Below, piece after piece: positions 1-10,800 of a DNA stretch of 64,000 nucleotides (position 1 is its first letter; the number at the start of each line of letters is the position of its first letter). The stretch is from Haloferula sp. BvORR071 (GTDB lineage Bacteria; Verrucomicrobiota; Verrucomicrobiia; Verrucomicrobiales; Akkermansiaceae). A program made the translations under genes and the position numbers. The notes under the pieces were generated by a model. That model ran no database searches and was not told the DNA's origin. It saw only the letters and a list, made by a program, of their open reading frames with translations. The stretch is from contig NZ_BATP01000029.1 of assembly GCF_000739615.1 (NCBI RefSeq), positions 1-64,000 on the forward strand. Direction: 5' to 3'.

Positions 1-886
1 CGCTGCGGGCCGCGAGATCGTGGAAGAGCGGGCGCGGGCTTTCGGGCTTGTCGGCAAGAAGGGCGGCCTGCTGCCAGTCGGTGACCTTGGGCATCTGCTC
101 ATTGTCCTTCTTGAGCTTGCCGAAGGGAGCGCCATCGGCTGTCGAGGCCCACTCGACGGCATTGCGCGAAGCGGATTGCAGCCCGGTGCGCGTGGCTGCC
201 AAGTCCGTGGGCGCAGCGAGTTCGGGATGAGCCATCGCGGCCTTCACTCCCTGATCGCCCACCCACCAGGCATGGCGGCTGCGCAGGCCGCCGTTCAACT
301 CCCCTTGCACCAAGGGTGCCTCCACCCGCTGCCCGGTCGCGCTGCCCAGGGAGCCCTTGCCGACCAGCTCGGTCATTGGCGTGCTGCCGCTGGGGCTTTT
401 GGCAAAGTCGCGCGACTCGGTGTCGTTCTGCTCGCCGGAGACCAACCAGCGGCGGAATTGCGGCGCGGGGCGATTCGTGGTGCCGCTGTCCCATGCGGAG
501 TAAACGCCGGTCCAGAAGCGCCGGCCCTCTGCCGCAGCAGTCTCTTCTCCCTTGCTGTTAGAAGCGAGTTGGTCAGCGGCTGCGGTGATCCGTTGGTCGG
601 GGCCCGCTTGCTTTTGCAATTCACCGATCGCCAGCGACAGCGCCATCCGCGCATTCGCCCGCGCGATCGCCACCGCTTCACCATGACTGGTGCTTCGCAG
701 GCTGATCGATGAAAGCGTTAGCAAGCCCACTGCCAGGATCAGCAGCATGACCATCAGCACCAAGCTGATCACCAGGGCAAAGCCGCGCGAGGAGCTGTCC
801 CTCCCCGCGCGGCGGGTCTCTCGTCCGTTTGACCTCGATCGAGAGGCGGAAATAAGGAGGCGGATGAAGTGGAGGCGACTGTTCAT
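1..886 (-). CDS. PilX-like secreted protein, N-terminal part (runs off left edge)
   Basis: The frame is open from an ATG at 886 to the window edge, giving 295 codons without a stop; the C-terminus is missing. After a basic leader it has a prepilin-like segment, RGFALVISLVLMVMLLILAV, followed by GLLTLSSISLRS and AIARANARMALSLAIGELQKQ. This resembles PilX/type IV pilus-assembly N-termini, in which a Gly-Phe cleavage site precedes the hydrophobic helix; the Glu at position 5 of classical pilins is absent. Large Verrucomicrobiota proteins of the Verru_Chthon cassette A type have similar N-termini, but that assignment is inference. The product is probably exported through a pseudopilin-type route. 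A copy of the TGGGCARAAYTGCCMR motif lies 79 bases upstream, as it does near the kinase and regulator genes. Confidence 0.8.
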   Translation of the reverse strand, partial: MNSRLHFIRLLISASRSRSNGRETRRAGRDSSSRGFALVISLVLMVMLLILAVGLLTLSSISLRSTSHGEAVAIARANARMALSLAIGELQKQAGPDQRITAAADQLASNSKGEETAAAEGRRFWTGVYSAWDSGTTNRPAPQFRRWLVSGEQNDTESRDFAKSPSGSTPMTELVGKGSLGSATGQRVEAPLVQGELNGGLRSRHAWWVGDQGVKAAMAHPELAAPTDLAATRTGLQSASRNAVEWASTADGAPFGKLKKDNEQMPKVTDWQQAALLADKPESPRPLFHDLAARS

Positions 887-965
887 ATCCCGGCTTCAAG
901 TGCTGAAAAGTGGCAAAGAACCACCTTCACGTGTCATCTTGCGGGAATTGGTGATTGCCCGGTAG

Positions 966-981
966 TTGGCAATTCTGCCCA
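966..981 (-). promoter_or_regulatory. Putative operator, copy 1 of TGGGCARAAYTGCCMR
   Basis: The minus strand reads TGGGCAGAATTGCCAA, an inverted repeat with arms TGGGCA and TGCCAA around GAAT. It lies in the 229-base gap upstream of the PilX-like gene, 79 bases from its ATG. Three further copies are at 11674, 11856 and 15509. Binding by the LuxR-type regulator at 15623-16288 is inferred. Confidence 0.55.
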
Positions 982-1115
982 TGCCCGGTGGGCAGCCGCT
1001 TCAACTGGTGGAATGGCTGCGCCACTTCAGCTTGGGGAGCATCCAATCCACCGCTCCACGGCGGTCCAAGGCGTGACTCACCCCGCCGGAACCGCGCTGC
1101 CGCCCCGCTACACCA

Positions 1116-4100
1116 CTACTCCCGCACCGCTCTGAGCCGGAGGAACTTCTGCCCACCGCTGAGATCCATCTTCACCCGCACCACAGGCAAAGCACTCTCA
1201 TCCATTTCAAGCCCGGCACCCGACCACTCTAACAAATCATCCGACCATTCGGGGATGACCAAGACTCCATTCCCCTCATCAAGTCGCTGGAATTGCATGA
1301 ACACCTTGCCTCCTTCGATTCCCGTCGCAAGAGGCGGATTCATGAGCAGAGGATCGAGACCCAGGGCGCACTCGAGAAGGTTCGGCCAGCCATCCCGATC
1401 CGGATCGCCATCTTCGCTGCGATTGCCGAGGGTTGGATAGCCATCCAACCAGCGCTCGAAAGGATCACCGCTCACCAGCAGCTTGCCGCTGCCCGAAATT
1501 CGCGGCGACTCGTGCGCAGCTCCTGAACCCGGTGCACCCCAGACACCCGCAGCCTGCATCACTCCATCGAATGACAGGGCCCCGATGCTATCCACTGCAG
1601 CGTGGCTCAATGCCAGCACTGCCCCCGAAGCGATCTCCACCTCCGCTTGGTCGCCCAAACTCGCGGAACCAAGCTCCAGCACTCCGGCCGTCACCCGCGT
1701 GCTCCCACTCCGCGCAAGCGTGCCGGTCAAGACCACCTTGCCGCTTCCCGACTTCACGAGGCGACCCGTTCCCGAGATCGCATTCGGAACCGTGAGGTCC
1801 GCGCTTCGGTCGAGTTCCAAGGTGCCGTCCGCATTCACCAAAATCTCCTCGCTGCCAGGCGTACCGGTGATTCGCAGGGTGCCACCGTTGATCGTGGTCT
1901 TGGCGTTGTAAGTGTTCGCAGCAGCCAAGGTCCAACGGCCTGCGCCGTCCTTCACCACACCCATGCCACCCGTCCCCTCCAAGATCGGGCCGCTCACGAT
2001 CCCCTCCCCCGTTCCGCCCAAGCCTAGCAGGCGGATGCTGCCAACTGTCTGGCGAATCGTCCCCGCCAACTCCAGCACACCGCCGTCACTGCGGACGTAA
2101 AGACCGTTGCCACCCATTCCGGATATCGTGAGGTCGGCCGTGAGCTTGGTGTCGCCGGAGAGATGCAGGATGGTAGGCACCGTCGCATCGCCCGCGAAGG
2201 TGGTGGAGTTGAAGCCACCGAAGGCATTGCCCAGAACCACCTGTCCGCTGAAGGCCAGCGCGAGTGTGCCGCTCGCAGTCCCGCTCTTCGGAATACTGAT
2301 TGCCCCGCTACCGACCGCTTCCGGGCGTGTCAGCTTCAGGATGCCGCCGCCGGAAGCCACAGTGGTGCCGCCGCTGTAAGTATTGGCAGCAGTGAGAGTC
2401 AGGGTGCCCGAGCCGCTCTTGGTGAGCGAGCCAGTCTGGGCCGCGACGTTCGAGATCGCGGCATTCATTACCGCGTCGAAGCCATTCGTGTTCACCTTGC
2501 CGCCACCGGTTCCGAGTTGGAACAGGAAAGCGCTGCCGGCACTTGTCACCAGATCAGGCTGGTCCGCGCCTAGCTTCAGGGTCCCACCGCCATTGAGCAC
2601 AACGCTGGCCGCGGCACTACTGGAGACCGTCCCGTTTGCGAAGCCGCGCGAGGTGGAGAAAGTCCCGCCCGCCACGGTCAGCACAGCGGGCCCGCTATTG
2701 TTCGGCGCGGGATTGATCCCGAAGCTACTAGCACCCTCGTAGGTGAAACTCGCGCCGCTGTTCACCGTCATCTCGCTGCGGTAGCCGCCGTGACCATTGA
2801 TCGATGCAGGGCCCTGGTGGAGCCAGCCCCCGCCGGAATTCAGATTGAGCACGCCCGGCCTGCCCAGGTAGAGGCTGCCTTCGTTGCTCACCGCACCCGC
2901 CACATTCAAGACCTGCGTCGTAGTGCCGGAGGCGCTGTTGTTCGCGATGCGGAATTCCCGGCCCGCGCGTACTTTCACCGCGGAACCGCTGGCGAAATTC
3001 ACCGTCGTGGCAAGCGTCGCCGCACTGCCAATGGTCCAACCACCATCCGCGCCGAGCTGTTTGTTAGAGACATTGGTGATTCCTCCGCTCACGACCGTTC
3101 CGCCATCATAGGAGTTCGCACCGGAGAGAGTCAGCGTGGCGCGGCCAGTCTTTTGAAGCGCATGCGCGCCGCTGATCGCCCCGCTGAAGCCAAGACTCAT
3201 GCCATCCGCCGCCAAGCTCGTATCTCCCGGCAAGATCATCGGCCCGCCAAAGCTCGCGCTCAAGGAAGTGAAGCCGCCTGTGCCGGAGAAACTCACCGTC
3301 GGGTCTGCTCCACCGTCACTGGAAAGCCGCAGTCCCGCCGTCGAACCCGCCAGATCCCCGCCCGGCAGCCCGACCGAAACACTTGCATTGCTACCAAAGG
3401 CATCCATCCATCCGCCGCCAAGGCTGACGCCCGTAAACTGCACTCCGGCCGTCATCGTCTTCGCTTCCGGACTGGAGGCCGATACGCGGAGACCTTCAGC
3501 CTCCGGCCTCAACAACACCATGCAAGCCGAGTCCGCACTCACGCTGCCACTGCCACCCAAGTCCACCTCACCCGCCGCATGGAAGGCCGCTTGCGTCACA
3601 TTCACGGATGCATCGCGCGCCGCCTGCGCCGTTGCATCATTCCGCAGCACCGTGATCGGATTGCTGAAGCCTGCCATCTCGCCAGCTGTCAGCCCCGGCA
3701 CCACCGTGTAGGCATAGCTGCCATCGGAGAAGGCCGTGCCGTGGCGGATCGAGAGCGCGAAGACATTCTTGCTCATGCTCGTCGCGTCGTAACCCGTGTT
3801 GATTGATTGCCAGGTCCCCGTCTGTGCCGCTGCCTGGATCGAGGCCGAGGTCGGCGTCTGGTTGAAGAAATAGCCGGTGCCATCGTGATGGACCCACTGC
3901 AAGCCGCCCAAGGTCGTGCTACCACTCGCCAAGGTCTGCGCCGAACCACCGGTGGAATAGCTCACCGCGCCATTGAGCAGCGATTGATTGAGCGTCGTCT
4001 CCACCTGCGCGGTGGCCGCCGGCGCATCGATGTCCGATCCCAGCGCCACAAATCCCCGATCGAAGAAGAACCACGCCTTCTTCGCCGCAACATTGCGCCG

Positions 4101-5510
4101 GTTGTAGCGGAAGGCGGTGCCGGCATAGGTCCCATCGGAGATTCCGCCTGCATAGGTGCTCGTCCCCGCCACGCCCCAATCCGCCGTCGGCGTCAGCGAA
4201 TAGGTCCCTTGCTCCACCGTCGTGCCCGGCAGCTTGCGCCAGTTCCACACCGGCATGATGTCGTCGTACTCGTTGCCCGTGCGCAGGATGAGGTTCACCC
4301 CGTCGCCGAGGTGATAGTTCTTCAGGCCCTCGCCATTGCCGCTCTCCGGTTGCAGCGTGCGGGTCGAGGAGATCTTCACGCCCGCGTAGCCCTGTGAACG
4401 GTGCCACGCGGTGTAATCCCCGCGCCAGAAGTGCTTGCCGCCGCTGAAGGCCAAGGCTGGATCCGCGGAGCCACTCGAATTCGCTGCATTGATCGCACTG
4501 CGCAGCGACTCCAACTCTACCACGCGATACCCCGGCAGCACTGCCAGAGAAGTCGTCGCCAAGCCACCCAGCCCCGCGCCATTCGCCGACTGGCTCTTGC
4601 GGCTCAAGCCGCGGCCCGATGCGGTGTAGTCGATCGCCTGGCCGCGATTCATCCAGCGCGTGCCATCGAGCAGGTAGTCGGTGAGAATCCGCCGCTGGGT
4701 CTCGCTGAAGGCAAAGCCGGTGTCCGCCGCCTTGGCCGCCCACTTCAGCGTATTCGAAATGAAGAGCGAGCCGTAGCCCTGATTGTAGAGCTGCGCGCCG
4801 TGCTGGTGGAAGGAGCCGTCCTTCTGGATTCCCTCTGCCGTGGTCACTAGGATCGTATCCGAAATCGCGAGGAAGGCATCCTGCGTGATCGAAACGCTGC
4901 CCGCTACGATCCCCCGCTGAATGCCGGCGATCGCGCGGTCCACGCGGTTCTGGCCGGTATTCGTGCCGGAGTTGGTACTACGTGCCACGTAGGCACGCTG
5001 CAGCACGCTGAGTCCCGAGGTCAGCCGCGCGCTCGAAAGCTGCTCCTTGATCAGCACCATCGCCTCGCCCAGATCCTGCGGCACCGCGATCTGATTGTAC
5101 CACCAGTTCGAGCTCTGCGGATTCTTCGCGATCCAGCAATCGTAGGCCTTGAGGATGTCCGCCAGCAGCGTGACATTCTGATAGAGACTGCCGGAAGGAT
5201 GCGAGTAGGCCCTACACATCAGACCGAGGCGGTCGAGATGGGTCATCGGCGCCCAGTTCGTTTGCGCAGTGTTGGTGTACGGCACGTCCGCCCAGCTCCC
5301 ATCCGCCAACAGTGTCGATTGATAGGATTGCACCGTCGCCGTCGATGGCACCGAAGCGAGGAACTCGGCCTCAAGCCGCTGCTCGACCACGGCCAAATCC
5401 GCAGAGGTCTGTGCCCGCGCCGGGCTGGCCACCAGGAACGCCGAAACTCCGGCGCCCCAAAGGGAGCAGCCGAGCCAGGCAGGCAAAAGCGTCTTGCGCA
5501 TTCCACTCAT
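1116..5510 (-). CDS. Polysaccharide lyase family 8 fused to PATR beta-strand repeats
   Basis: A 1464-residue exported protein. A signal peptide ending near ARAQ (about residue 34) is followed by an alpha-toroid and beta-sandwich catalytic region like PL8 hyaluronate/chondroitin/xanthan lyases. Visible motifs are NWW near 135, the catalytic Asn context GQNRVD (about N188), and DGSFHQH with YNQGYG (about H237 and Y246, nine residues apart as in the family). Later RGLSRKS and GEGLKNYHLGDG fit the same fold. From about residue 780 come autotransporter-associated beta-strand repeats (LTLSGANSYDGGT, LTLTAANTYSGGT), then a DGDPDRDGWPNLLE linker and a short C-terminal sandwich. The likely role is extracellular beta-elimination of uronic-acid polysaccharides; the exact substrate cannot be read. 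The ATG at 5510 is one base after the stop of the upstream gene, so the two are co-transcribed; an ATG nine bases on (5501) is an alternative. Confidence 0.85.
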   Translation of the reverse strand: MSGMRKTLLPAWLGCSLWGAGVSAFLVASPARAQTSADLAVVEQRLEAEFLASVPSTATVQSYQSTLLADGSWADVPYTNTAQTNWAPMTHLDRLGLMCRAYSHPSGSLYQNVTLLADILKAYDCWIAKNPQSSNWWYNQIAVPQDLGEAMVLIKEQLSSARLTSGLSVLQRAYVARSTNSGTNTGQNRVDRAIAGIQRGIVAGSVSITQDAFLAISDTILVTTAEGIQKDGSFHQHGAQLYNQGYGSLFISNTLKWAAKAADTGFAFSETQRRILTDYLLDGTRWMNRGQAIDYTASGRGLSRKSQSANGAGLGGLATTSLAVLPGYRVVELESLRSAINAANSSGSADPALAFSGGKHFWRGDYTAWHRSQGYAGVKISSTRTLQPESGNGEGLKNYHLGDGVNLILRTGNEYDDIMPVWNWRKLPGTTVEQGTYSLTPTADWGVAGTSTYAGGISDGTYAGTAFRYNRRNVAAKKAWFFFDRGFVALGSDIDAPAATAQVETTLNQSLLNGAVSYSTGGSAQTLASGSTTLGGLQWVHHDGTGYFFNQTPTSASIQAAAQTGTWQSINTGYDATSMSKNVFALSIRHGTAFSDGSYAYTVVPGLTAGEMAGFSNPITVLRNDATAQAARDASVNVTQAAFHAAGEVDLGGSGSVSADSACMVLLRPEAEGLRVSASSPEAKTMTAGVQFTGVSLGGGWMDAFGSNASVSVGLPGGDLAGSTAGLRLSSDGGADPTVSFSGTGGFTSLSASFGGPMILPGDTSLAADGMSLGFSGAISGAHALQKTGRATLTLSGANSYDGGTVVSGGITNVSNKQLGADGGWTIGSAATLATTVNFASGSAVKVRAGREFRIANNSASGTTTQVLNVAGAVSNEGSLYLGRPGVLNLNSGGGWLHQGPASINGHGGYRSEMTVNSGASFTYEGASSFGINPAPNNSGPAVLTVAGGTFSTSRGFANGTVSSSAAASVVLNGGGTLKLGADQPDLVTSAGSAFLFQLGTGGGKVNTNGFDAVMNAAISNVAAQTGSLTKSGSGTLTLTAANTYSGGTTVASGGGILKLTRPEAVGSGAISIPKSGTASGTLALAFSGQVVLGNAFGGFNSTTFAGDATVPTILHLSGDTKLTADLTISGMGGNGLYVRSDGGVLELAGTIRQTVGSIRLLGLGGTGEGIVSGPILEGTGGMGVVKDGAGRWTLAAANTYNAKTTINGGTLRITGTPGSEEILVNADGTLELDRSADLTVPNAISGTGRLVKSGSGKVVLTGTLARSGSTRVTAGVLELGSASLGDQAEVEIASGAVLALSHAAVDSIGALSFDGVMQAAGVWGAPGSGAAHESPRISGSGKLLVSGDPFERWLDGYPTLGNRSEDGDPDRDGWPNLLECALGLDPLLMNPPLATGIEGGKVFMQFQRLDEGNGVLVIPEWSDDLLEWSGAGLEMDESALPVVRVKMDLSGGQKFLRLRAVRE

Positions 5511-5511
5511 T

Positions 5512-7803
5512 CTACGATTTGCGGCGTCGTAACAGCGCGAGCATGCCGAGACCACCTAACAATGCCGACGCCGGCTCTGGCACCGCCACCAGCGAGAGCA
5601 CACTGTTCTCACCCGTTCCATAGTTCACCTGATAGCCATCCGGCACATTCAACTCCGTGAAAGTTCCCGTCAGCGATCCGTAGCTGGCGAACACGTAAGG
5701 ATTCACACCGTCCAATTCTCCGCCGACTTGGCTGAAATCCACGAGCGCTCCGGTGATGTCCAGCAAGCCGGACACGTTCAGCAGGTCGATCGAAGAGCTG
5801 CCATATTCCACCAGCAAGGTCCCACCCGATAGGTCCGCAGCACCCAAGCCGAGAATCCCGATCGAATTCCCCGCGCTGATGGTTCCGGCGCCGGTGAAGG
5901 ACAGCGTCCCGGTGGTGATGCTGCCCGTGCCCTCAAGCCGTCCTCCAACTCCAATGCTCACGCCGGAAGTGGCGGATAGCGTGGTATTTACCCGCAAGGT
6001 CCCACCGTTCACGGTGGTGGTGCCCGTGTAGCTCGCTGTCCCGGACAGGGTCCAGGTTCCCGCACCGTTCTTCACCACACTGAAGGCATTGGTCCCGGTA
6101 TTCGCCACCGAGCCGGTGATCTCACCGTTGCCCGCACCACCCAAGCCGAGTTGGCGGGTACTGTCTGCCACCGTGCTCGTAATGTTGCCGCTCAGAGTCA
6201 GCAGGCCGGCATCGGATTGGATATTGATGCCGTTGCCGCCGGTGCTGTTGAGCGTAAGATTGCCGCTCAGCGTATTGTTGCCGGAAACATTGCGGATGTG
6301 CGCCGATCCACCGCCCCCGAAGCCCGTGGCGGAGGAGAAGGTGAAGTTGTTCGCCACCGTGATGTCATTGGTCAGCCGCAGCATCCCGCCGCTGGTGCCG
6401 GTCTTGGTCAGCGACACCGAACCAGTGCCCAGCGCCGATCCATTCGAGATCTCGATCGCGCCCGCATTGTTGCCGATCGTCGTGGACCCGGAGTGCGAGC
6501 TCGCATTCGTCAGCGTCAGCGTGCCGGCGCCCGTCTTCGTTAGAGCAAGGGTGCCGCTGCCATTTTGAAACGAACCACCGAAACTGCTGGTCGCATTGTT
6601 GCCGCCCACCGTGATCGTGCTGGTGCCACTGGCCCCGCGCGTGATGGTCCCGGTGCCGCTCAAGCCATTCACAGTCTCTGTGCCGCGCATGTCCAAGCTG
6701 CCATTCACCACCAGATTCCCCGCGGTCGCCCCATCCGGGATCACATTGTTGATCGCCAGCCGCAGGCGACCGCCGGATTCCACCGTGGTATCGCCGGTGT
6801 AGGCATTGCTCGTGTTGTTCAGTACGATAACTCCGGTAGTCGAGCTCTGCCGTGCTGTCACGGTGGTGACGTTCGAGCCAATCGCTGAGTTGAGGTTCAG
6901 CGTCCCGTTCGCGTTCTGGTTCGAGAGGATCAGGCTGCCGGTGTTGTTGATTGCCGCCGTTCCCACGGTCAGGGTTCCGGTCGAGCTGGAGGCCAGCGTC
7001 AGGCTATTGGTCCCGGTGACACCGCCATTGAAGGTCGCCGTCGAGGCCCCTAGCGAATCGATCATCAGGGTGCCACTTGTCCCCGTGGCCAAAACCACGG
7101 CCCTGGCCAAGGTGGCAGTTCCTACCCGCAGATTGGCGGAGGCGCTGCCGGTCGTCGCACCCAGCGTCAAGGTTCCCGTCGTTCCCAGGCTCGCCGCGTT
7201 GCGCACGAAGACCTGCCCGCTCAGGAGGACACTGTCCCCCATCACGTTCGCCTGGCTGCCCAACTCATAAAAGTTGCCATCCATCGTCAGCTTTCCGGTC
7301 CCGAGATTGACCGAGACCCCCGCGGCCTGCCGCATGGTCAAGCCACCGCTGACGCTCAAATCCGTGTTCGTCCCCGTAATGGAGTTGTTCGAGGTGATGC
7401 CGGTGGCAGTGGCATTGATCCACGACTGCGACGCAGCCAGATTGATCGCCACCGCCTGCCCCGCTGTCGCCGAGCCGATCGTCACCGCACCCGTGCCACT
7501 CGCGACCGAGATCCCGCTTGCACCAAGATTGAGCGTGCGATTGGTCCCGCCGCCGGCGAGGGCCTTGGTTCCCGCGCCGCTCAGGCTTAAGCCCGCCGCA
7601 AATTGATCCGCATCCAGGGTAATGCTGGCCGCGCTGGCCGTGCCAATCGCCACCGCATCACCGGAGCCCGGCACCGCATTGCTATCCCAGTTGGCGGGGG
7701 TATTCCACGAGCCATTGCCAGCAGGTACCCAGCTTGCGGCATGGCTGTTAGAAGATACGCCGAGCAAGCCGCCGGCACATACAAGCAGGAAAGATCGATT
7801 CAT
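5512..7803 (-). CDS. PEP-CTERM protein with PATR beta-strand repeats
   Basis: A 763-residue secreted protein. A signal peptide (MNRSFLLVCAGGLLGVSSNSH) precedes a WxxxGNGSWNTPANWDSN start typical of Verrucomicrobiota PATR proteins, then many Gly/Thr/Ser-rich beta-helix repeats such as TGAGTLTLTNASSHSGST. It ends in a PEP-CTERM sorting signal: VPEPASALL, a hydrophobic stretch, then RRRKS. Such tails are processed by an exosortase and tie the protein to the envelope or an exopolysaccharide layer; no exosortase gene lies in this window. No enzymatic domain is visible, so a structural or adhesive role is likely. It sits 77 bases downstream of the 7881-11630 gene and one base upstream of the PL8 gene, in the same orientation. 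Confidence 0.85.
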   Translation of the reverse strand: MNRSFLLVCAGGLLGVSSNSHAASWVPAGNGSWNTPANWDSNAVPGSGDAVAIGTASAASITLDADQFAAGLSLSGAGTKALAGGGTNRTLNLGASGISVASGTGAVTIGSATAGQAVAINLAASQSWINATATGITSNNSITGTNTDLSVSGGLTMRQAAGVSVNLGTGKLTMDGNFYELGSQANVMGDSVLLSGQVFVRNAASLGTTGTLTLGATTGSASANLRVGTATLARAVVLATGTSGTLMIDSLGASTATFNGGVTGTNSLTLASSSTGTLTVGTAAINNTGSLILSNQNANGTLNLNSAIGSNVTTVTARQSSTTGVIVLNNTSNAYTGDTTVESGGRLRLAINNVIPDGATAGNLVVNGSLDMRGTETVNGLSGTGTITRGASGTSTITVGGNNATSSFGGSFQNGSGTLALTKTGAGTLTLTNASSHSGSTTIGNNAGAIEISNGSALGTGSVSLTKTGTSGGMLRLTNDITVANNFTFSSATGFGGGGSAHIRNVSGNNTLSGNLTLNSTGGNGINIQSDAGLLTLSGNITSTVADSTRQLGLGGAGNGEITGSVANTGTNAFSVVKNGAGTWTLSGTASYTGTTTVNGGTLRVNTTLSATSGVSIGVGGRLEGTGSITTGTLSFTGAGTISAGNSIGILGLGAADLSGGTLLVEYGSSSIDLLNVSGLLDITGALVDFSQVGGELDGVNPYVFASYGSLTGTFTELNVPDGYQVNYGTGENSVLSLVAVPEPASALLGGLGMLALLRRRKS

Positions 7804-7880
7804 AGGGCAGGAGAAAAAGAGAAGGGGGAGGAACGCAGGGAGCGCGGACCACGGCCCGCGCTCCCGTGAATCAAGCCAGC

Positions 7881-10800
7881 TCAGGGCGCATCGCTGGCAT
7901 CCGCGCGCAGGAAGCCCTTCCGCGCGGCGCTGACTGCCGCCGTCAGACGGAAGGTCCGGTAAGTCCAGCCGCTGCTCAGCGCGGGCAGGCCCGCCGTCAG
8001 CGCCGTGGTCTCCTCCACGCCAGCGGTGAAGCCACTCAGATTCGCGCTGCCATCGATCCGATAGATCACGTCCCCGATCGCCGCCGAAGTCAGCGGACCA
8101 GTGCCGGTGAAGACCGCACCCGTGCGCACTGGCAGGGTCAGCGTCAGATGATCGGCATCGACTTTCGTTACAATCTTGCCGCTCGCCGCGCCGCTCGACG
8201 GATTTCCGTCGAAGGCGAACTCCTGCAGGTTGCTCAGGCCGTCGCCATCCGGATCGCCGGTCTTCGACTTGTCCGCACCCACCGCGAAGGTGAAGCTATC
8301 GATCCATGGCGTGAAGGGATCGCTGCCGACCACGGTGATGGTCCCGGTCCCGGTGAGCCGGCCGCCGGAATTGCCCGCGCCATAGGTGCCCGGCCCCTGC
8401 GTCACGCCGTCCAGGATCAGTGTGCCGACCGTGTCCGAGCCCGCGAAATCAAGCTGCAGCACTCCGTCCGTCGCCACATTCACCGATGCGGTATCGGCCA
8501 AGCCGCCGTTCTTCGTCAGCACCAGCACGCCCGCGTTCACGTTTGTGCCACCGCTGTACGTGTTCGTGCCGGAAAGCGTCCATGTCCCCGTGCCACTCTT
8601 GATCACGGTGAACTTGTTCACGCCGGTATCGATGATGTTACCGCTGACCAAGCCCGCCGCCGTGCCGCTCAGGCCGAGCTGGCGTGTGCTATCGGCGACG
8701 GTGCTGGTGATCGTGTTGGTGACCGTCAGCAGGCCGCCGTTCGATTCGAGGTTGATGCCATTGCCGCCGGTGGCGGTCAGCGTCAGCGTTCCGGTCAGTG
8801 TGTTGTTGCCGGAGACATTCCGCACCTGGGCACTGCTGCCAGCCGCACTGAAGCCGGTCGCGGAGGCGAAGGTGAAGACGTTCGCGACCGTGATGTCGTT
8901 GCTCAACTCCAGCGTGCCAGTGCTGGTGCCACCGCGGGTGATCGCCACCGTGCCAGTGCCCAGCGCCGCAGCATTGGTAATCGCCACCGTGCCGGTATTA
9001 TTCGCGATGGTGGTGGTTCCGGTGTAGAGGTTGGCGTTGGTGATCGTCAGCTTGCCCACGCCGGTCTTGGCCAGGTTCTTGGCACCCGCCGTCTGGCTGA
9101 TCAGACCGCTCAAGGTCAGGTCGCCGGCACCGCCCGCGTTCGAGTTCGCGTTGATGTTGATATCGCCGCTGAGACTCGCCGCGGCACCGGGGTTATTGTT
9201 CACCAGATTGCCCGCGGTGCTCACGCCCAACGTGATCGGCTCCGCACCGACTGCCAGGCCGTTCAGATCCAGCGTCGTGCCGCCGCCAACCGTCGTGCCA
9301 CCTGCGGTGCTGCCAAGGCCTCCGGCATTGCCGAGCTGGATGCTGCCCCCTTGCAGCGAGACCGCACCGGAGAAGCTGTTCGCACCATAGAGACCCAGCA
9401 CACCAGCGCCGGTCTTGGTGATCCCGCCCGTTCCGCCGACCACACCATCGATGAAGGTGTCTCCGCCGCCGGTCACCGTCAGGGTGCCGCCGCCGAGATC
9501 GACATCGTTGCTCGCCACCAGATCGCCGCCGGTCGATTGGTTGTTCCAGGTCTGGCTTCCGGAAAGCAGCAGATCCACTTCCTGGCCCGCAGTCGCTGAG
9601 CCAATGGTGACACCGGTCGAAACCGCATCCATCGAGATCCCGCCTGTGGTGACCGTAAGCACATGGTTGGCATTGCCGCCGGTGAAGGAGAAGGCCACCG
9701 GGCTGGTGAAGCTCATCCCCGTCGTAGCCTGGTCACCATTGAGCGCGATCACCTGATCCGCTGTCAGACCATTCGACCCGAAGAATGTGGGATTGTTGAT
9801 CCCCGGTTCCGCGCCCGGATTGGAAGCCGCATTGGTCGGCGAGATCGACCACGATGCAGCCGAGGCCCAGGACGTGCCACTGCCATCCCAGTAACTGTCC
9901 ACGAAGGTGTTCGTCACATCGAGCAAGCCATCACCCGTGATCTGGGCGGATTCGAAGTTCGCTCCCAGCGCAGCGATCGATCCGATCCGACCCCACTTGC
10001 CGCGTGCCTGCGGCTCGGTGCCGAAACGCAAGCTGTTCACCGTCTCCACATCGCCGTGGGTGAGGTTCAGCGTGGTACCCGCCTCCAGCACGATGTTCCC
10101 GGCGTCTGCGATCAAATCCGGAAAGTCGAGTTGCAGCGTGCCGCCCGAGAGCGTCGTCAGACCGGTGTAGGTATTCATGCCGCTGAGCACCAGGGTGCCT
10201 GTGCCGATCTTGGTCAGCGCCACCTTGCCCGAGCCATCGGTGATGTTGCCGGCGAAGGTGCCGCCGCCATCATTGCCACCCACCACCAGCGTGCTCGTCC
10301 CGGATGCGCCCGTGCGGGTGATGCTGCCCGTGCTGCTGCCGCTCAGGCCGTTGATCGTTTCGGTACTATCGCCGGTGGCCGTGCGCAGGATCAGGTTGCC
10401 ATTCACCACCACGTTGCCCTTGCCGGCACCATGGGGAATGACTTCGGAAGCCCCCAGTTCCACCCGGGTATTCGCGCTCACCGTCGTCGTGCCGCTCCAG
10501 GCATTCGCAGCGTTGCCGAGAACGATCTTCTGAATGCCTTTCGTGCCCGTCGTCACATCGGTCATGGTGACGTTGGTCACCTTGTCGGTGATCGCCGAGT
10601 TCATCGTCACCGTGCCGGCCGCGGTCGCCACGCTACCGGTCCCTTGATTGCGCAGGGTCAGTGCGCCGGTGAAGTCGATTGCTCCGGTGCTCACCGTGAC
10701 CGAGCCCGATCCCGAGCCGATGGTGCTCTGGATCATGAAATTGTTGGTGCCGGTGATCCCGCCGGTGAAGGTCGGAGTGGCCGTGGCTCCCAGGTTGTCG

